A DNA stretch of 64,000 nt from Phaeobacter sp. A36a-5a (GTDB lineage: Bacteria > Pseudomonadota > Alphaproteobacteria > Rhodobacterales > Rhodobacteraceae): contig NZ_JBBLYU010000004.1 in assembly GCF_037911135.1 (NCBI RefSeq), positions 124,001-188,000 on the forward strand, in the 5' to 3' direction. This document shows positions 22,993 to 33,437 of this stretch, piece by piece. Position numbers and translations under genes: made by a program. Within the stretch, counting starts at the first letter, position 1. The number at the start of each line of letters is the position of its first letter. The notes beneath the pieces were generated by a model. That model was given only the letters and a program-made list of their open reading frames with translations. It had not been told where the DNA came from and searched no databases.

Positions 22993-24494
22993 TGTCCTAT
23001 GAACTCATCGCCATTATGATGTTTGCCGGCATGATGCTGATGCTGATGACCGGTCAGCGTGTGTTTGGCGCAATCGGTTTCGTCGGCGCTGTGGCCGGTC
23101 TGCTGCTCTGGGGCACTGGCGGCAGTGAAATCCCCTTCTCCGCGGCCATGAAGCTGATGAAATGGTATCCTCTGCTCACGCTGCCAATGTTCATCTTCAT
23201 GGGGTACGTGCTGTCGGAATCGAAGATCGCAGATGATCTCTACCGGATGTTTCACGTGTGGATGGGTCCGGTCAAAGGCGGGCTGGCGATTGGTACCATT
23301 GGTCTGATGGTCCTGATCTCGGCGATGAACGGTCTGTCAGTGGCTGGTATGGCCATCGGCGCCACCATCGCCCTGCCCGAGCTTTTGCGCCGTGGCTATG
23401 ACAAGACGCTGGTCACCGGCACCATTCAGGCCGGTTCCTCCCTCGGCATTCTGGTGCCGCCCTCCGTCGTGCTGGTGCTCTATGCGATGATCGCGCGCCA
23501 GCCGGTTGGTCAGCTCTGGCTCGCCGGTGTTGTTCCGGGTCTGTTGATGGCGGCCATGTTCATCATCTACATCTATCTGCGCGCCCGGATGCAGCCCGAA
23601 CTCGGCCCCGCCATGAGCCCCGAGGATCTCGCCGAATATGAGCGCATCAGCGATCATCCGCTGCGCCTGAACTACATCGTTCTGGCCCTTCTGGTGCTGG
23701 TGCCGCTGGTGGTCAAGATGGGCATCATCGAGGCAAAACCCGCAATGGGCGTGGCTCTTGCCGGTGCTGTTCTGGCCTTTGTCACCAGAGGCGTTCCGAT
23801 CTTCTATCATGATGTCTTCATGAAGGAAAAATACCGCCTGCTGTTCTCCGGCGTGCTGCCCTTGGCGATCTTTGCCGCGATGATGGTTCCCTTTGTGAAT
23901 GGCTGGACCTCGCTGGTGGAAAGCTCCGCCATTGGTGCGATGACCGCCTTTGTCGCGGCCATTCTCAAAGGTCGGATGAACAAGGAGGTGTTTGAAACTT
24001 CGGTGCGCTCCACCCTGGGGATTTCCTGCATGTTCATGTGGATCATCCTCGCCGCGCTTGGCTTTGGCGCAATTTTTGATGGTCTGGGCGCGGTGAAGGC
24101 GATCGAGGATCTGTTCACCACGCAGCTGGGTCTCAGCCCCTGGATGATCCTGATCCTGATGCAGCTGAGCTTTATCGTGATGGGCACGTTCCTTGATGAC
24201 ACCGCGATGCTGGTGATCGTGGCGCCGCTTTATGTGCCGCTTGTGGGGGCGCTGGGGTTCGATCTGATCTGGTACGGTGTGCTTTATACCATCACCACCC
24301 AGATCGCCTATATGACGCCGCCCTTTGGCTACAACCTGTTCCTGATGCGGGCGATGGCGCCACCGGAAATCGGGCTGAAAGACATCTACGTCTCAATCAT
24401 CCCCTTTGCCGCTGTCATGGTGGTCGCACTCGCCCTGGTCATGATGTTCCCGCAGATTGCCCTGTGGCTGCCGGACTATGTTTACGGAAAATAA
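22992..24494 (+). CDS. TRAP transporter large permease (DctM)
   Basis: A 500-residue DctM protein with about 12 hydrophobic segments. Typical parts: LPMFIFMGYVLSESKIADDLYRMFHVWMG, SAMNGLSVAGMAIGATIALPELLRRGYDK, QAGSSLGILVPPSVVLVLYAMIA and the C-terminal FLDDTAMLVIVAPLYVPLV. It forms the Na+-driven transport channel with DctQ. The start overlaps the dctQ stop (TAATG). Confidence 0.95.
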   Translation: MSYELIAIMMFAGMMLMLMTGQRVFGAIGFVGAVAGLLLWGTGGSEIPFSAAMKLMKWYPLLTLPMFIFMGYVLSESKIADDLYRMFHVWMGPVKGGLAIGTIGLMVLISAMNGLSVAGMAIGATIALPELLRRGYDKTLVTGTIQAGSSLGILVPPSVVLVLYAMIARQPVGQLWLAGVVPGLLMAAMFIIYIYLRARMQPELGPAMSPEDLAEYERISDHPLRLNYIVLALLVLVPLVVKMGIIEAKPAMGVALAGAVLAFVTRGVPIFYHDVFMKEKYRLLFSGVLPLAIFAAMMVPFVNGWTSLVESSAIGAMTAFVAAILKGRMNKEVFETSVRSTLGISCMFMWIILAALGFGAIFDGLGAVKAIEDLFTTQLGLSPWMILILMQLSFIVMGTFLDDTAMLVIVAPLYVPLVGALGFDLIWYGVLYTITTQIAYMTPPFGYNLFLMRAMAPPEIGLKDIYVSIIPFAAVMVVALALVMMFPQIALWLPDYVYGK

Positions 24495-24545
24495 CCCTCA
24501 GAAGAGCTCCGCAAGGGGGCCGGACATTCAACATGGAGAAGAGAC

Positions 24546-25580
24546 ATGACGACAAGACGTAAGTTTATACAGACCGCCGGTGTCGGCGCCCTGGCCGCAC
24601 CGCTGGCCACACCTGCGCTGGCTCAGTCGAAAATCACCTGGCGTATGCAGACCTATGCCGGTGCGGCACTGGCCGAGCATGTGGTGAAACCCGCCATCGA
24701 CATGTTCAACAAGATCGCAGGCGACCGCATGCAGATCGAGCTCTACTATGCCGACCAGCTGGTCCCCACCGGCGAGCTGTTCCGCGCCATGCAGCGCGGC
24801 ACGATCGACGCGGTGCAGTCGGATGACGACTCGATGGCCTCGCCCACCGAAGTCACTGTCTTTGGCGGCTATTTCCCCTTCGCCTCGCGCTACTCGCTCG
24901 ATGTGCCTGTGCTGTTCAACCAATATGGTCTGAACGAGATCTGGGACGAGGAATACTCCAAGGTCGGCGTCAAGCATATCTCGGCAGGCGCCTGGGACCC
25001 CTGCCATTTCGCCACCAAGGATCCGATCAACTCGCTGGCCGACCTCAATGGGAAACGCGTCTTCACCTTCCCGACCGCCGGCCGTTTCCTGAGCCAGTTC
25101 GGCGTGGTGCCGGTCACCCTGCCGTGGGAAGACATCGAAGTTGCCATGCAGACTGGCGAGCTGGACGGCATCGCCTGGTCCGGCATCACCGAGGATTACA
25201 CCGTCGGCTGGGCGGATGTGACCAACTACTTCCTGACCAACAACATCTCCGGCGCCTGGGCTGGCTCCTTCTTTGCCAACCAGGGCCGCTGGAACGAGCT
25301 GCCCGAGGACCTGCAGACCCTGTTCCGTGTCTGCTGTGATCAGTCGCATTATTATCGCCAGTGGTGGTACTGGGGTGGCGAAGCCTCCTTGCGCGTGAAC
25401 GGCGACAAGATGAAACTGACTACGATTCCGGACAATGAATGGCAGCAGGTCGAAGACGCCGCCGTCAAATTCTGGGACGAGATCGCCGCCGAAAGCCCGA
25501 CCAAAGCGCGCGTTGTCGAGATCATCAAGAAGTACAACGCCGACATGCAGAAGGCCGGCCGCCCCTATCGCTACGGCTAA
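24546..25580 (+). CDS. TRAP transporter substrate-binding protein (DctP)
   Basis: A 344-residue periplasmic receptor with a Tat signal (TTRRKFIQTAGVGALAAP, cleavage after ALAQ). The mature protein starts SKITWRMQTYAGAALAEHVVKP and contains DLNGKRVFTFPTAGRFLSQFG, the segment with the conserved Arg that in family members salt-bridges a carboxylate ligand (the exact position could not be confirmed by alignment). It belongs with the DctQM pair 51 bases upstream. A strong hairpin after the stop may stabilise its mRNA. Ligand unknown; the neighbouring enzymes suggest an amine or amino-alcohol derivative. Confidence 0.93.
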   Translation: MTTRRKFIQTAGVGALAAPLATPALAQSKITWRMQTYAGAALAEHVVKPAIDMFNKIAGDRMQIELYYADQLVPTGELFRAMQRGTIDAVQSDDDSMASPTEVTVFGGYFPFASRYSLDVPVLFNQYGLNEIWDEEYSKVGVKHISAGAWDPCHFATKDPINSLADLNGKRVFTFPTAGRFLSQFGVVPVTLPWEDIEVAMQTGELDGIAWSGITEDYTVGWADVTNYFLTNNISGAWAGSFFANQGRWNELPEDLQTLFRVCCDQSHYYRQWWYWGGEASLRVNGDKMKLTTIPDNEWQQVEDAAVKFWDEIAAESPTKARVVEIIKKYNADMQKAGRPYRYG

Positions 25581-25599
25581 AAGGCTGCCACAGAAAACC

Positions 25600-25630
25600 G
25601 AATTTGGCCCGCGTGCGGTGGGCCAAATTC
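25600..25630 (+). terminator. Intra-operon stem-loop (attenuator or 3' stabiliser)
   Basis: Perfect 11-base stem 25600-25610 against 25620-25630, loop of 9, between the TRAP receptor gene and the ligase gene; no T-run directly behind. It may reduce read-through or protect the receptor mRNA. Confidence 0.55.
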
Positions 25631-25697
25631 CTTCCCAAGGAATTTGCTCAACTTTTTTAGTCAGAAAGTTGTGGCCTCAGAACACAAAGGGCTGCTC

Positions 25698-27050
25698 ATG
25701 CTCTCCTTCGATACGCTCAAAGACCAGGTTGCCGACGGTACCGTTGATACAGTTCTTGTGTGCCTTGTGGACATGCAGGGTCGGCTGATGGGCAAACGCT
25801 TTCACGCCAAGCATTTTGTGAACGGCGCCTGGGAAGAGACCCATTGCTGCAACTATCTCCTCGCCACCGATCTGGCGATGGCGACGCCGGAAGGCTATGC
25901 CTCGACCAGCTGGGAAAACGGCTATGGCGATTATGTCATGAAGCCGGATCTGGCCACGCTGCGCCCGGTGCCCTGGCTGGCTGGCACGGTGATGGTGCTC
26001 TGTGATGTGCTGGATCACCACAGCCATGAGGAAGTCCCCCATTCTCCCCGCGCCATCCTGAAACGTCAGGTGAACCGTCTCAAAGAGATGGGTTTTGACG
26101 CGATGTGCGCCACTGAGCTGGAATTCTTCCTGTTCGAGAAGAGCTTTGACGAAATCCGCAAATCCGGTTTCCGCGATCTGCAGCCGATCTCGGGCTACAA
26201 TGAGGACTACAGCATCCTGCAGACCTCGCGTGAGGAACATATCCTGCGCCCGATCCGCAACCACCTGTGGGATGCAGGGCTGCCGATCGAGAATTCCAAG
26301 GGCGAGGCCGAGACCGGTCAGGAAGAGCTGAACATCAAATATGCCGCCGCGATGGATACGGCTGAATATCACACCATTGCCAAACATGCGGTGAAAGAGA
26401 TCGCCCAGCAGCAGGGCCATGCCGTCACCTTCCTGCCGAAATGGCATCACGAGAAGGTCGGCTCCTCCTCCCATGTCCACCAGTCGCTGTGGCAGGACGG
26501 CAAACCTGCCTTCTATGACGAGAGCGACGCGCTGGGCATGTCATCGCTGATGAAGGCCTACATGGCGGGTCTGCTGAAATACGCGCCGGATTACACCGCC
26601 TTCATGGCGCCCTATATCAACAGCTACAAACGCTTCATGAAGGGCACCTTTGCCCCGACCCGTATCATCTGGTCGGTGGACAACCGCACCGCAGGCTATC
26701 GCCTCTGCGGTGTCGGCAGCAAGGCAATCCGCGTGGAATGCCGGATACCCGGCTCGGACATGAACCCCTATCTCGCGATCGCCGGTATGCTGGCGGCGGG
26801 TATTGCAGGCATCGAGGAAGGGCTTGAGCTGCAGGCCCCCACCAAGGGCGATGTCTATCAGGGCGACACCGGCATGATCCCCGGCACGCTGCGTGAGGCG
26901 GCGGCGGCACTCAAAAGCTCGGCCATGTTGCGGGCCACCATGGGCGATGCGGTGGTTGACCACTATGTCCGTGCGGCGGAAGTTGAGATCGAGGATTTCG
27001 AGCGGATCGTGACCGACTACGAGATTGCCCGCGGGTTTGAGCGCGTCTGA
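25698..27050 (+). CDS. Glutamine synthetase-like gamma-glutamyl ligase
   Basis: A 450-residue member of the GlnA family, of the GS-III-independent PuuA/GlnT/IpuC-like branch rather than true glutamine synthetase. Seen: AGGxELEFF-type start (MCATELEFFLFEKSF), GQEELNIKYAAAMDTAEYH, FLPKWHHEKVGSSSHVHQSL (ATP/metal His) and VDNRTAGYRLCG (Arg loop). It should ligate glutamate through its gamma-carboxyl to an amine, using ATP. ATG 25698 has AAGGG upstream; a TTG at 25644 would add 18 residues. Its operon partners, an aldehyde dehydrogenase and an Fe-alcohol dehydrogenase, point to an amino-alcohol substrate. Confidence 0.85.
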   Translation: MLSFDTLKDQVADGTVDTVLVCLVDMQGRLMGKRFHAKHFVNGAWEETHCCNYLLATDLAMATPEGYASTSWENGYGDYVMKPDLATLRPVPWLAGTVMVLCDVLDHHSHEEVPHSPRAILKRQVNRLKEMGFDAMCATELEFFLFEKSFDEIRKSGFRDLQPISGYNEDYSILQTSREEHILRPIRNHLWDAGLPIENSKGEAETGQEELNIKYAAAMDTAEYHTIAKHAVKEIAQQQGHAVTFLPKWHHEKVGSSSHVHQSLWQDGKPAFYDESDALGMSSLMKAYMAGLLKYAPDYTAFMAPYINSYKRFMKGTFAPTRIIWSVDNRTAGYRLCGVGSKAIRVECRIPGSDMNPYLAIAGMLAAGIAGIEEGLELQAPTKGDVYQGDTGMIPGTLREAAAALKSSAMLRATMGDAVVDHYVRAAEVEIEDFERIVTDYEIARGFERV

Positions 27051-27070
27051 GACGCGCAGCCTTCGGCGAG

Positions 27071-27090
27071 AGTATTTTTGGAAAGATGAC
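27071..27090 (+). repeat. Short REP-like repeat, copy 1
   Basis: AGTATTTTTGGAAAGATGAC, the reverse complement of the copy at 28519-28539 except for one A in a homopolymer. Together they bracket the aldehyde dehydrogenase gene. Confidence 0.7.
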
Positions 27091-27130
27091 GATGGGGGCG
27101 TGGCCCCCGTCAAACCACATGAGGAAGACC

Positions 27131-28513
27131 ATGGGCCAGACCCTGAAATGTATCTCACCGATCGACGGATCGGTCTATGCCGAGCGCGAGACGCTGTCAC
27201 CGGAGGCCGCAGCAGAGCGTGCCAAGGCAGCACGTGTGGCCCAGGCGGCCTGGGCCGCCCGCCCCCTGCAGGAGCGGATTGACCTGGTGATGGCCGGCGT
27301 CGCCGCCGTGGGGGCCATGAATGACGAGATCGTGCCGGAGCTGGCCCAGATGATGGGGCGCCCGGTGCGCTATGGCGGCGAGTTTGGCGGCTTCAACGAA
27401 CGTGCCAGCCACATGGCCGCGATTGCGGCAGAGTCGCTTGCGGATATCGAGGTTGGAGAGGACGCCACCTTCAAACGCTACATCAAGCGCGTGCCCCATG
27501 GGGTTGTGTTGGTGGTCGCGCCCTGGAACTACCCCTATATGACCGCAATCAACACCGTGGCGCCTGCGCTGATTGCGGGCAATACCGTGGTGTTGAAACA
27601 TGCCACCCAGACGCTTCTGGTGGGCGAGCGCATGGCGCAGGCCTTCCAGTCGGCGGGCGTTCCGGCAGATGTGTTCCAGAATGTCTTTCTGGATCATGAC
27701 ACCACCTCCGCGCTGATCGCAGACCGCGCGTTTGACTTCGTGAACTTCACAGGCTCCGTCGGTGGCGGCCAGGCGATGGAGCGCGCAGCGGCCGGCACCT
27801 TTACCGGCGTCGGCTCCGAGCTGGGCGGCAAGGATCCGGGTTATGTGATGGAAGACGCCGATCTTGATGCGGCGGTGGACACGCTGATTGACGGCGCCAT
27901 GTTCAACGCAGGCCAGTGCTGCTGCGGCATCGAGCGGATCTATGTCCATGAGAGCCTTTACGACGCCTTTGTCGAGAAGGCAGTGGCCATCGTGAAAGGC
28001 TACAAGCTGGGCAATCCGCTGGAGGCCGAAACCACCATTGGCCCGATGGCCAATGTGCGCTTTGCACAGGAGGTGCGCGACCAGATCGCCGAGGCGGTAG
28101 CGGCGGGTGCTGTCGCCCATATCGCGCCCTTCGCCGAGGATGACGGCGGTGCCTATCTCACACCGCAGATCCTGACCATTGTGACTCATGACATGCGGGT
28201 GATGCGCGACGAGAGCTTTGGCCCTGTCGTGGGCATCATGAAAGTCACCTCTGACGAAGAGGCGATTGCGCTGATGAATGACAGCGAATTTGGCCTCACC
28301 GCGTCGCTATGGACCCGCGATGTCGAGCGCGCCGCGCGTGTTGGCGATCAGATCGAAACCGGCACCGTGTTTATGAACCGCGCCGATTATCTGGATCCGG
28401 GCCTGTGCTGGACCGGCTGCAAGAACACCGGCCGCGGTGGGGGTCTGTCGATCATCGGCTTCCATAACCTCACCCGCCCGAAATCCTATCACCTGAAAAA
28501 AGTCACGGGCTGA
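27131..28513 (+). CDS. Aldehyde dehydrogenase family protein
   Basis: A 460-residue NAD(P)-dependent aldehyde dehydrogenase. Seen: cofactor site VVAPWNYPYMTAINTVAPAL, FTGSVGGGQAM, catalytic Glu in SELGGKDPGYV, catalytic Cys in FNAGQCCCGIERIYV and ESFGPVVGI. The ATG at 27131 follows GAGGAAG; the longer frame starts inside a repeat and is unlikely. It would oxidise an aldehyde made by the downstream alcohol dehydrogenase, possibly as a gamma-glutamylated intermediate. Confidence 0.93.
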   Translation: MGQTLKCISPIDGSVYAERETLSPEAAAERAKAARVAQAAWAARPLQERIDLVMAGVAAVGAMNDEIVPELAQMMGRPVRYGGEFGGFNERASHMAAIAAESLADIEVGEDATFKRYIKRVPHGVVLVVAPWNYPYMTAINTVAPALIAGNTVVLKHATQTLLVGERMAQAFQSAGVPADVFQNVFLDHDTTSALIADRAFDFVNFTGSVGGGQAMERAAAGTFTGVGSELGGKDPGYVMEDADLDAAVDTLIDGAMFNAGQCCCGIERIYVHESLYDAFVEKAVAIVKGYKLGNPLEAETTIGPMANVRFAQEVRDQIAEAVAAGAVAHIAPFAEDDGGAYLTPQILTIVTHDMRVMRDESFGPVVGIMKVTSDEEAIALMNDSEFGLTASLWTRDVERAARVGDQIETGTVFMNRADYLDPGLCWTGCKNTGRGGGLSIIGFHNLTRPKSYHLKKVTG

Positions 28514-28518
28514 GCCCC

Positions 28519-28539
28519 GTCATCTTTCCAAAAAATACT
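28519..28539 (-). repeat. Short REP-like repeat, copy 2 (inverted)
   Basis: Begins GTCATCTTTCC and ends AATACT; inverted relative to the copy at 27071-27090, followed by a GC-rich CCGGGGGGCTTGCC stretch that can fold. This element type is frequent between roseobacter genes. Confidence 0.7.
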
Positions 28540-28607
28540 CCGGGGGGCTTGCCGCAGGGCAAGCGGGGGCAGCGCCCCCTCCCCGGCTTCATCACAGGAA
28601 CCCACCT

Positions 28608-29753
28608 ATGACTCTTGTTGGAAACTGGTCCTACCCGACCGCAATCAAATTCGGCGCAGGCCGGATCAAGGAACTGGCGGACGCCTGCGCTGCTGTCGGC
28701 ATGAAGAAACCTCTGCTGGTCACCGACAAAGGCCTGGCCGAACTGCCCGTCACCCAAGCCACCCTCGGCATCCTGGATGCTGCGGGCCTTGGCCGGGCGA
28801 TGTTCTGCGAGGTTGACCCGAACCCGAACGAGAAGAACCTCGAAGCCGGTGTTGCCGCCTACAAGGCGGGCGGCCATGACGGGGTTATCGCTTTTGGCGG
28901 CGGCTCTGGCCTCGATCTGGGCAAGATGGTCGCCTTCATGTGCGGCCAGACCCGACCGGTTTGGGATTTTGAAGACATCGGCGACTGGTGGACCCGCGCC
29001 GATGCCGATGCAATCGCGCCAATCATCGCCGTGCCGACCACCGCAGGCACCGGCTCCGAGGTCGGCCGCGCCTCTGTGATCACCGACAGTGTGACCCATC
29101 AGAAAAAGATCATCTTCCACCCCAAGGTGCTGCCGACCGTGGTGATCTGTGATCCCGAGCTGACCGTGGGCATGCCGAAGTTCATCACCGCAGGCACCGG
29201 GCTGGATGCCTTTGCCCATTGCGTCGAGGCGTTCTCCAGCCCGCATTACCACCCGATGTCGCAGGGCATCGCGCTGGAAGGCATGCGCCTGGTAAAGGAT
29301 TTCCTGCCGCGCGCCTATGCCGATGGTACCGATATCGAGGCGCGCGCGCAGATGATGTCGGCTGCGGCCATGGGTGCCACCGCCTTCCAGAAAGGCCTCG
29401 GCGCGATCCACGCCATGAGCCATCCGATCGGCGCAGTGTTCAACACCCACCACGGCACCACCAATGCGGTCTGCATGCCTGCGGTTCTGGCCTTCAACGC
29501 GCCGGAAATCCGCGAGCGGTTCAACACCGCAGCTGCCTATCTGGGCATCGACTGCGGCTTTGACGGTTTCTGCGCCTATGTGCAGGAGCTGAACGACAGT
29601 CTCGGTATCCCACGTGGCCTCGCGGACCTCGGCGTCACCGAAGACGCCATCCCCGAGCTGGTCCGAGGCGCCCTGATCGACCCCTCCTGCGGCGGCAACC
29701 CTGTCGTTCTGGATGAAGCCAATCTTACGCAGCTGTTCAAGGACGCGATGTGA
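28608..29753 (+). CDS. Iron-containing alcohol dehydrogenase
   Basis: A 381-residue Fe-ADH family enzyme. NAD site: VIAFGGGSGLDLGKMVAF and VPTTAGTGSEVGRASVI; metal ligands in GTGLDAFAHCVEAFSS, AIHAMSHPIGAVFNTHHGTTNAV (His residues). AGGAACC precedes the ATG. Last gene of the ligase-ALDH-ADH operon, ended by a strong terminator. Its place next to a gamma-glutamyl ligase suggests oxidation of the hydroxyl of a glutamylated amino alcohol. Confidence 0.93.
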   Translation: MTLVGNWSYPTAIKFGAGRIKELADACAAVGMKKPLLVTDKGLAELPVTQATLGILDAAGLGRAMFCEVDPNPNEKNLEAGVAAYKAGGHDGVIAFGGGSGLDLGKMVAFMCGQTRPVWDFEDIGDWWTRADADAIAPIIAVPTTAGTGSEVGRASVITDSVTHQKKIIFHPKVLPTVVICDPELTVGMPKFITAGTGLDAFAHCVEAFSSPHYHPMSQGIALEGMRLVKDFLPRAYADGTDIEARAQMMSAAAMGATAFQKGLGAIHAMSHPIGAVFNTHHGTTNAVCMPAVLAFNAPEIRERFNTAAAYLGIDCGFDGFCAYVQELNDSLGIPRGLADLGVTEDAIPELVRGALIDPSCGGNPVVLDEANLTQLFKDAM

Positions 29754-29823
29754 TCTCCGGTTGAGGGCCACAGAATACTGAGCCCGGACCGAGCTGTCTG
29801 ACGTCTGGCTCAGGTGTCGTGAT

Positions 29824-29860
29824 TGCGGCCCCTCTCTGGCTTGAGAGGGGCCGCATTTCT
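29824..29860 (+). terminator. Operon terminator
   Basis: 12-base perfect stem 29824-29835 against 29844-29855, loop of 8, then TTTCT. Ends the ADH operon and may also block transcripts from tmpB on the other strand. Confidence 0.88.
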
Positions 29861-29884
29861 ATTCGCAATGATCCGGGTCTGTCC

Positions 29885-31735
<1,851 letters not shown>

Positions 31736-31759
31736 CTGCACTTAGGCCAAGGTCAGCTA

Positions 31760-32614
31760 ATGCAAAAACAGCGCTCAACCCTGCCCCCGCTGGAATGGAT
31801 CCGCGCCTTTGAAGCGGCGGCGCGCTGCGGCAGCTTTACCGCAGCCGCAGACGAAACTGGGATCACCCAATCCGCCATCTCGCAGCGCATCGCCCAGCTG
31901 GAGAAACGGCTGGGGGTGGCGCTGTTCCACCGTCACCCTCGTGCCATTTCCCTGACTGTGGAGGGCGAGGCCTGGTTGCCCCATATCCAGTCGGCGCTGG
32001 ACACGATGCGCGACAGCTCAGAGGCGCTGTTCGGCACCGGGCGGCGCCAGCTGACGATCTCCGCCAGCCAGTCGGTCATTGATCTGTGGCTCACGCCAAG
32101 GCTGGCAGCCCTGAGCGAGATTTCGGGTGGTCAGCTTGCGATCCAGACCATGGTGCTGGGCGCCCATGACGCGCCCGAGGATGATGTGCTGCGCATTCGC
32201 TACGGCGCCGGGGACTGGCCCCACCCCTATAAGCTGCCGCTCTATTCCGAGGAAATCGCGCCGATGGCGGCGCCCGCTCTGATCAAGGCTGCGCAGGACT
32301 GGACCGACTGGCCCCGCATTGCCTGTTCCGGTCCACGCCCGGGCTGGCCCGATTGGGTTGCCCGCCACGGCGGCGGGACAACGCCAGTACCGCATCTGCG
32401 TTTTGACACATTCCTGTCGGCACTTGGCGCGGCACAGGCCGGGGCCGGCGTTCTGCTAGGTTCGCTTCCTCTGTGCCGCGTGCCCCTGGCCGAGGGGCGG
32501 CTGGTTCGCCTTGATCGGAACCGGCTGAAACACCATGCCACCTATTGGATGATCGCCGGAAAAGATGCGGTAACCCACACGCAATGGAGCGAGCTGACAC
32601 GCATCATGCAGTGA
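31760..32614 (+). CDS. LysR-family regulator of tmpAB
   Basis: A 284-residue LysR-type regulator. The winged helix-turn-helix is at residues 8-67 (LEWIRAFEAAARCGSFTAAADETGITQSAISQRIAQLEKRLGVALF); the C-terminal part is a periplasmic-binding-protein-like effector domain. It resembles the GcvA/AmpR subgroup. Divergent from tmpA, so the natural target is tmpAB with TMAEP or a related phosphonate as effector; this is inferred from position only. Confidence 0.88.
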   Translation: MQKQRSTLPPLEWIRAFEAAARCGSFTAAADETGITQSAISQRIAQLEKRLGVALFHRHPRAISLTVEGEAWLPHIQSALDTMRDSSEALFGTGRRQLTISASQSVIDLWLTPRLAALSEISGGQLAIQTMVLGAHDAPEDDVLRIRYGAGDWPHPYKLPLYSEEIAPMAAPALIKAAQDWTDWPRIACSGPRPGWPDWVARHGGGTTPVPHLRFDTFLSALGAAQAGAGVLLGSLPLCRVPLAEGRLVRLDRNRLKHHATYWMIAGKDAVTHTQWSELTRIMQ

Positions 32615-32736
32615 GCCGCTGCAAACGATTGGGCCACGCGAATTGTCGCGATGGCAATCTGTCTTATGGGCCATTCATGGGGGCCGGTGCATAGCTGTAT
32701 CCATTCATGCAAACCCAATTAGGAGCATTGACGCCC

Positions 32737-33108
32737 ATGAACATGTGGTTACTGGCAGCAGGAGGCCTGATGGTCGCGAACACGCTGTTGCACATCTTCG
32801 CCGGCGGTAAGAGCGTTGCACGCCCCCTGCTGAACGCGCGCGAGCTGTCTGCCGAGGTACGATATGTAAACTACTACTGTTGGCACCTGGTGAGCATTAA
32901 CCTCGCTGCGGTGGCTGCGCTCTTTTTATGGCCTGCGCTGCTGAACGGGCCAGTCGTCGCCGCGATCATCGCCACCGCTCTGGCCGCCTCATATGCCCTC
33001 TGGGGGCTGGCCTTGCCGGTTCTGAACGGCCAGCGCTACAAGGATATTCCCCAGGGGTTCCTGTTTGTCCCCGTCACCCTGTCCGGTCTCGTCGGCCTGA
33101 TGATCTGA
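32737..33108 (+). CDS. Small integral membrane protein
   Basis: A 123-residue protein with four hydrophobic segments: MWLLAAGGLMVANTLLHIFAGG, YCWHLVSINLAAVAALFLW, VVAAIIATALAASYALWGLAL and FLFVPVTLSGLVGLMI. HIFAGGKSVARPLL and RYVNYYCWH are the polar landmarks. I recognise no characterised family. An AGGAG lies 11 bases before the chosen ATG; ATG 32707 would add ten residues. It stands alone between the LysR gene and an AT-rich control region. Confidence 0.75.
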   Translation: MNMWLLAAGGLMVANTLLHIFAGGKSVARPLLNARELSAEVRYVNYYCWHLVSINLAAVAALFLWPALLNGPVVAAIIATALAASYALWGLALPVLNGQRYKDIPQGFLFVPVTLSGLVGLMI

Positions 33109-33437
33109 CACCTGTCAGGCACGATAACCACGCAAGTATCGGTATGGGCCGCGAGATGGCGGCCCAACCTGAGACGAGGTCAGACAGTTGGCCAATAGTA
33201 TTTCATAGATAAAATATCTTCTGTTGATTGCCCGACATCTTGTGGGCATGGAGCCTGTTCCTCATAGGAAACCACCAAAAACACCCTTAACAGCTCATGA
33301 ATCGGCCGCATTCAGGGCAGGCGCGCGCTCAACTCATAGCTGTCTGGTTAAAGTCTTAACGACACTAGGCGGGCATATTAATCATTTGTTAGCGGCAAAA
33401 TGACAGTCTCAGGCCAGTCTTTGGAAAGGGCGTTATC
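33109..33437. other. Gene-free AT-rich control region
   Basis: 329 bases without a gene. A hairpin (33146-33152 with 33159-33165) lies just after the membrane-protein gene and may be a weak terminator; the rest is relatively AT-rich and probably holds the promoter of the response-regulator gene at 33438. Confidence 0.6.
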
